The notes under the pieces are model-generated. The model had not been told where the DNA came from and did not search any database. It worked only from the letters and a program-made list of their open reading frames with translations. Made by a program: the position numbers and the translations under genes. This document shows, one piece after another, positions 4,220 through 7,161 of a stretch of 7,161 nucleotides of DNA. Each line of letters starts with the position of its first letter. Within the stretch, counting starts at the first letter, position 1. The DNA is from an uncultured Bacteroidota bacterium (lineage in GTDB: Bacteria > Bacteroidota > Bacteroidia > Chitinophagales > Chitinophagaceae). The stretch covers positions 1 through 7,161 of the forward strand of contig CAIZMD010000514.1 in NCBI GenBank assembly GCA_903933995.1, written 5' to 3'.

Positions 4220-6655
4220 TTATCTAATGAGCACAACAGTACCTTTTTTAATAATTTTCTGACCTAGAAAATCAGTACCCTCGGCTAGGAATACATAAGC
4301 TCCGGAAGCCTGGGCTTTACCTTGGAAAATGCCATCCCAGCCCTTACCAATTTCTGTTGTTAAAAACACTTGCTGCCCCCAACGATTGTATACACTGAAA
4401 TTATAATTCTTGGTAATGCCCACCACAAGGGGTCTTAATTGGTCATTTTTTCCATCGGCATTGGGCGTAAAGCCGGTTGGGACAAATATGTCTGCGCCAT
4501 TTTTAAAAATAGTAACCAGCATGTTGTCTACTGCCCTACATCCCATGGAATCAATTGCAGTTACCGTATAGCGAATATTGTCTCTATTGCTTCCAATGGT
4601 AGCAATGGGATTGGCAATATTGGTTTTGTCTAGTCCATCAGAAGGGGACCATTGATAACTAGCTATTCTTTCATCAGAGAGAATGGCGTTTAGTTGAACT
4701 GGCTGATTGGCTGCAACACTGGTATCCTTACCCGCATTTATTGAAAGCGGTGTTGTTACATTTACTCGAATAGTATCCGTTAATAGATTGGGGCAACCTG
4801 CGTTGGCAATAGTAATCATGTATTGAGTACTCTTAGCAGGAGCCGCTTTAGCATTAATCAAATAGGGGGTACTGTTAATGTTGCCATTTCCTCCATTAAA
4901 TAAGGCCGTAGGATTAGACCAACTATAAGTGGTTCCAGTTTGAATATTGGCAGATATGAATACAGTGGTGCCATAACAAACACTGGTGTCTTTTGGAAAG
5001 ATCTGTGCCTTTGGAAATGGTGCATTGAAAATGCCCACACTGGCAATAGTACTGGTGTCTGATGGACAACCGGTTTTTGAAACAATGGCCCTAAAATAGG
5101 TTCTTCCACTTAACCCAACCACAGATTGTAGCGTGTCATTATTGCGAGGCAAATGATTGATCCAACTAATTCTATCTAAAGATGTTTGCCAATTTAAAAC
5201 CGTACCCGAAGACCCACGAAGTTTTAAAATATTGTCTACGTTTTGATCCAAACAAATATCTAGATTGGCTGGAAGAATTTGACCTGCCACTGATTGGTAA
5301 TTGATGGTAATGGTTGCAGCGGCACTGCTGTCTACATTACATGCGGGGCCATTTTGTACCAGTGCTTTGTAATAGGTGGTGGTCAACACATTTTTTACAG
5401 AAATGGAATTTCCATTTTCTGTAATTGGACTCCAATTAATTCCATCTGTACTGGCTATCCAAGATCTGATATTGCCAGTATTACCCGTTAATTGCAAAGG
5501 AAATTGTTGGTTGGGAACAAGCCCAAAACAAACAGCAGAATCCCCCAGTACGGCACCAGCGATAGTTGGAGGAGAGACCATTACATTAACACTAGTACTA
5601 AGGTTTGCACAATTATTGCTTGCCTTTGCAGTAATGGTTCCAGGATTGGCATTGGGTTTTACAATAATGATATTACCTGAATCAGTCACCATTTTCCAAC
5701 CTGTTGGAATGGTCCAGGAATAAGTGCCCCCTGTGAGTTCAGGTATTGAATAAGTTTGATCACCATTCACACAAGCTTGAATGGGTCCAGATATTTGTAG
5801 GCCTTCACAGATATTTTTTAAAGCTACATAGGCATAGGCAAAATGCCCGGAGGGCACACAGTTATCTGCTTCAAAAGTGAGGGTTACTTGTTGACCACGA
5901 TATTGAGCCAAATCAAAAATCACTTCTGTCCAGCCCTTGGTCCATACCCTGAGTTGTGGATCATTCGCATTTCCATTGGCATTGGGTGATGGTGTATTGC
6001 TAAGTGCAAACCCTTTTTGTTTGGCTGCTGCTACATCTAGTACAAAACTATTACCGGCTCCATTGGTGGGTAAATAATACATGGCATTGGCGCAATCAAT
6101 AGTACCTGTGCTAGTAGTTAGTGTAGCGGTAAACATGGGTACTTGATCCGAAACATGGGAGGCGCTTTCTAAGACCATCGCGTAAGCATAGGTGACCACA
6201 TAGGGTTCTGTACTAGCGCCAGGTGGTACATTTATGGTATAGCCCAATCCTCTGAATAGACCGCCGTTATTGGTGTTGCGGGTTTGGTTTGAATTAATGG
6301 TAGAAGAGCCTACTCTTACAGAATAGCCATAATAATAGCCATTAATAGTTGGGATGGTTTCAAAATCGCCAAAGGGATCTTTGAAATTGGACGTTTGTAC
6401 TTCAATACCATTATTGGATAAACCAAATTCTGGAATAATATTCGCACCAAGTGTGCCATTAGGAAAATTACTGATGGAGTCGTAAAAGGTTTGCGTACTT
6501 CTAGTTCTAGAACTGTTTCTTTGAAATTGACCAGTATAGCTAAACCAATGATTCAGATTTGATTCTGAAAAATTAATATTAATAGGACATGCCTGATTTT
6601 GCCCCCAAGCGTTTAGTCCAACAAACATTAATATGATGGTTACTATGAATTTCAT
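4220..6655 (-). CDS. 811-residue T9SS type B secreted protein with PKD/Ig-like repeats
   Basis: A large secreted or cell-surface protein of unknown specific role. It opens with a Sec signal peptide (MKFIVTIILMFVGLNAWG, cleavage near residues 18-20). Residues about 22-283 form a domain I cannot name. It ends in W-T-E-V-I-F-D-L and GHFAYAYV, a beta-sandwich-like pattern I recall from Bacteroidota surface proteins, and has four cysteines (C23, C188, C266, C283). Four beta-sandwich modules follow: PKD-like (287-360), two similar Ig-like repeats (361-452, 453-543) and another PKD-like (544-635). Each has one cysteine near its start and one near its end, probably disulphide-bonded. A fifth PKD-like module (636-717) keeps only C706. 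The last 90 residues are the gliding-motility-associated C-terminal domain (FTPNADGKND, YNRWGQQVF, GWDG, KKGTVVLIR), the T9SS type B signal for export and surface attachment. No enzyme active site is apparent, so an adhesin or matrix role is my guess. Its ATG overlaps the stop of the preceding gene. Confidence 0.9.
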   Translation of the reverse strand: MKFIVTIILMFVGLNAWGQNQACPININFSESNLNHWFSYTGQFQRNSSRTRSTQTFYDSISNFPNGTLGANIIPEFGLSNNGIEVQTSNFKDPFGDFETIPTINGYYYGYSVRVGSSTINSNQTRNTNNGGLFRGLGYTINVPPGASTEPYVVTYAYAMVLESASHVSDQVPMFTATLTTSTGTIDCANAMYYLPTNGAGNSFVLDVAAAKQKGFALSNTPSPNANGNANDPQLRVWTKGWTEVIFDLAQYRGQQVTLTFEADNCVPSGHFAYAYVALKNICEGLQISGPIQACVNGDQTYSIPELTGGTYSWTIPTGWKMVTDSGNIIIVKPNANPGTITAKASNNCANLSTSVNVMVSPPTIAGAVLGDSAVCFGLVPNQQFPLQLTGNTGNIRSWIASTDGINWSPITENGNSISVKNVLTTTYYKALVQNGPACNVDSSAAATITINYQSVAGQILPANLDICLDQNVDNILKLRGSSGTVLNWQTSLDRISWINHLPRNNDTLQSVVGLSGRTYFRAIVSKTGCPSDTSTIASVGIFNAPFPKAQIFPKDTSVCYGTTVFISANIQTGTTYSWSNPTALFNGGNGNINSTPYLINAKAAPAKSTQYMITIANAGCPNLLTDTIRVNVTTPLSINAGKDTSVAANQPVQLNAILSDERIASYQWSPSDGLDKTNIANPIATIGSNRDNIRYTVTAIDSMGCRAVDNMLVTIFKNGADIFVPTGFTPNADGKNDQLRPLVVGITKNYNFSVYNRWGQQVFLTTEIGKGWDGIFQGKAQASGAYVFLAEGTDFLGQKIIKKGTVVLIR
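4223..4492 (-). other. T9SS type B C-terminal sorting domain of the 811-residue protein
   Basis: Residues 722-811 form the gliding-motility-associated C-terminal domain. It starts at DIFVPTGFTPNADGKND, has the conserved core NRWGQQVF and KGWDG, and ends in KGTVVLIR, close to the usual GTVTLIR ending. In this family the domain is recognised by the T9SS outer-membrane machinery after Sec export. It pairs with the copy at 6658-6927: both are 90 residues long without gaps, and by hand count about 56 positions are identical. Confidence 0.88.
5027..5575 (-). repeat. Two tandem Ig-like protein repeats within the 811-residue protein
   Basis: Residues 361-452 and 453-543 align along their whole length. 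Shared landmarks, in order: AG near the start, a cysteine (C376 / C468), L-x-L/x-G-x-[ST]-G (GNTG / GSSG), a tryptophan followed by TSxD-type sequence (WIASTDGINW / WQTSLDRISW), a TYY/TYF strand with A-x-V, then a second cysteine (C439 / C530) with D-[ST]-S/T-x-x-A. The similarity is in protein; the DNA copies have diverged, so the duplication is old or was inherited as a domain architecture. Confidence 0.7.
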
Positions 6656-6657
6656 TA
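6653..6657 (-). promoter_or_regulatory. TAATG stop-start overlap joining the two T9SS cargo genes
   Basis: On the minus strand the stop TAA (6655-6657) of the upstream gene shares its last A with the ATG (6653-6655) of the 811-residue gene. One-base overlaps of this kind usually mean translational coupling, with the terminating ribosome restarting on the next gene. The next gene has a good signal peptide immediately after this ATG, which confirms that the start is real. Confidence 0.75.
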
Positions 6658-7161
6658 GTGAATCATAACAATGGTTCCTTTTTTAGTAATGGTCTTTCCC
6701 AAATAATCTACGCCTTCTGTTGTATATACATAAGTACCACTGGGTTGTTTTGTGCCATTATAAATGCCATCCCAACCCTTAGCAATTTCTGTAGTAGTAA
6801 ATACTTGTTGTCCCCACCTATTGAAAATACTGAAATAATGCAATTTATTGATGCCAATCAAGATGGGTTTTATGATGTCATTTTTCCCGTCAGCATTTGG
6901 GGTAAATGCAGAAGGCACCAAAATGTCTGGGTCTGATTGGAATAGTTTCACTTTAACTGCATCCTTTGCAAAACAACCATTCAGATCATAAGCCGTAACG
7001 GTATAAGTTATGCTATCAACGGTCTTGTCTAAGATGGCAATGGGATTAGCAATGGTTGGATCACTCAAACCTGTAGCTGGTGTCCATAAATAATTAGTTC
7101 CACCACTGGCATTCAATTGTAAGGGTTGACTAGCTACTATACTAGTATCGTTACCAGCAAA
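6655..7161 (-). CDS. T9SS type B secreted protein, C-terminal 168 residues; 5' end outside the window
   Basis: The frame is open to the last base of the window (it opens F-A-G-N-D-T-S), so this is the 3' end of a longer gene and the TTG at 7114-7116 is not its start. Two modules are visible: a PKD-like domain at fragment residues 1-74 (NYLWTPATGLSDPTIANP, YTVTAYDLNGC) and the 90-residue gliding-motility-associated C-terminal domain at 79-168 (FTPNADGKND, FNRWGQQVF, KGWDG). The protein is therefore exported by Sec and then the type IX system to the surface or medium. Both modules closely match the C-terminus of the following gene, so the two are paralogues at least at this end. It ends in KGTIVMIH, with histidine where arginine or lysine is usual. 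The N-terminal domains, and so the function, are unknown. Confidence 0.88.
   Translation of the reverse strand, partial: FAGNDTSIVASQPLQLNASGGTNYLWTPATGLSDPTIANPIAILDKTVDSITYTVTAYDLNGCFAKDAVKVKLFQSDPDILVPSAFTPNADGKNDIIKPILIGINKLHYFSIFNRWGQQVFTTTEIAKGWDGIYNGTKQPSGTYVYTTEGVDYLGKTITKKGTIVMIH
6658..6927 (-). other. T9SS type B C-terminal sorting domain of the partial upstream cargo gene
   Basis: Fragment residues 79-168 from DILVPSAFTPNADGKND to KKGTIVMIH. It is the same length as the domain of the neighbouring gene (4223-4492) and about 62 percent identical by hand count. The final residue is H where the other copy has R. Confidence 0.87.

Noticed and set aside
4165..4236. A 24-codon N-terminal extension of the ydfG-like dehydrogenase
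   Set aside because: The SDR fold starts right at MSKTILVTG. The extension overlaps the end of the upstream gene and has no signal-peptide character.
5376..5723. Open frame of 115 codons on the plus strand, with others nearby on both strands
   Set aside because: These frames are antisense to, or in another frame of, the 811-residue T9SS cargo gene. None has a signal peptide or a known motif.
1..7161. Search for CRISPR arrays, tRNA or rRNA genes, insertion-sequence ends, phage or defence genes
   Set aside because: No regularly spaced direct repeats, RNA gene landmarks, transposase motifs or nuclease/effector domains were seen. Coding sequence fills nearly the whole window.

Overview
The window looks like an ordinary stretch of a Bacteroidota chromosome, probably from the Chitinophagaceae or a close relative. 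Three things point there. Two proteins carry the gliding-motility-associated C-terminal domain that sends cargo to the type IX secretion system (T9SS). A DUF4293-type membrane protein of a kind I know only from this phylum is present. No start codon has a clear Shine-Dalgarno sequence, while TTG / TAnnTTTG-like promoter elements can be found. The family-level guess is inference; the phylum is well supported.

Layout from left to right. (1) The 3' end of uvrA (+), the ATPase end of the nucleotide excision repair damage sensor, ends in a strong inverted repeat that contains its stop codon. (2) On the minus strand, glyA (serine hydroxymethyltransferase) is followed 11 bases later by a small four-helix membrane protein (DUF4293 type), so these two probably share a transcript that converges on uvrA. 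(3) A 202-base gap separates glyA from a divergent gene. It holds candidate promoters for both directions and several palindromes. (4) A sugar-phosphate nucleotidyltransferase with a C-terminal hexapeptide-repeat region (+). (5) Converging on it, a YdfG-like short-chain dehydrogenase (-). (6) Upstream of that on the same strand lie two T9SS type B cargo genes in tandem: an 811-residue multidomain secreted protein, and before it the 3' end of another gene with a closely similar C-terminus. Stop and start codons overlap by one base (TAATG), so the pair is very probably translationally coupled.

The genes form several unrelated short units: DNA repair, one-carbon metabolism plus a membrane protein, sugar nucleotide synthesis, and cell-surface or secreted adhesin-like proteins with a dehydrogenase downstream. 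I see no CRISPR array, tRNA, rRNA, insertion sequence, phage gene or defence system. The most unusual content is the coupled pair of paralogous T9SS cargo genes, the unclassified N-terminal domain of the 811-residue protein, and the palindromes in front of the nucleotidyltransferase gene.
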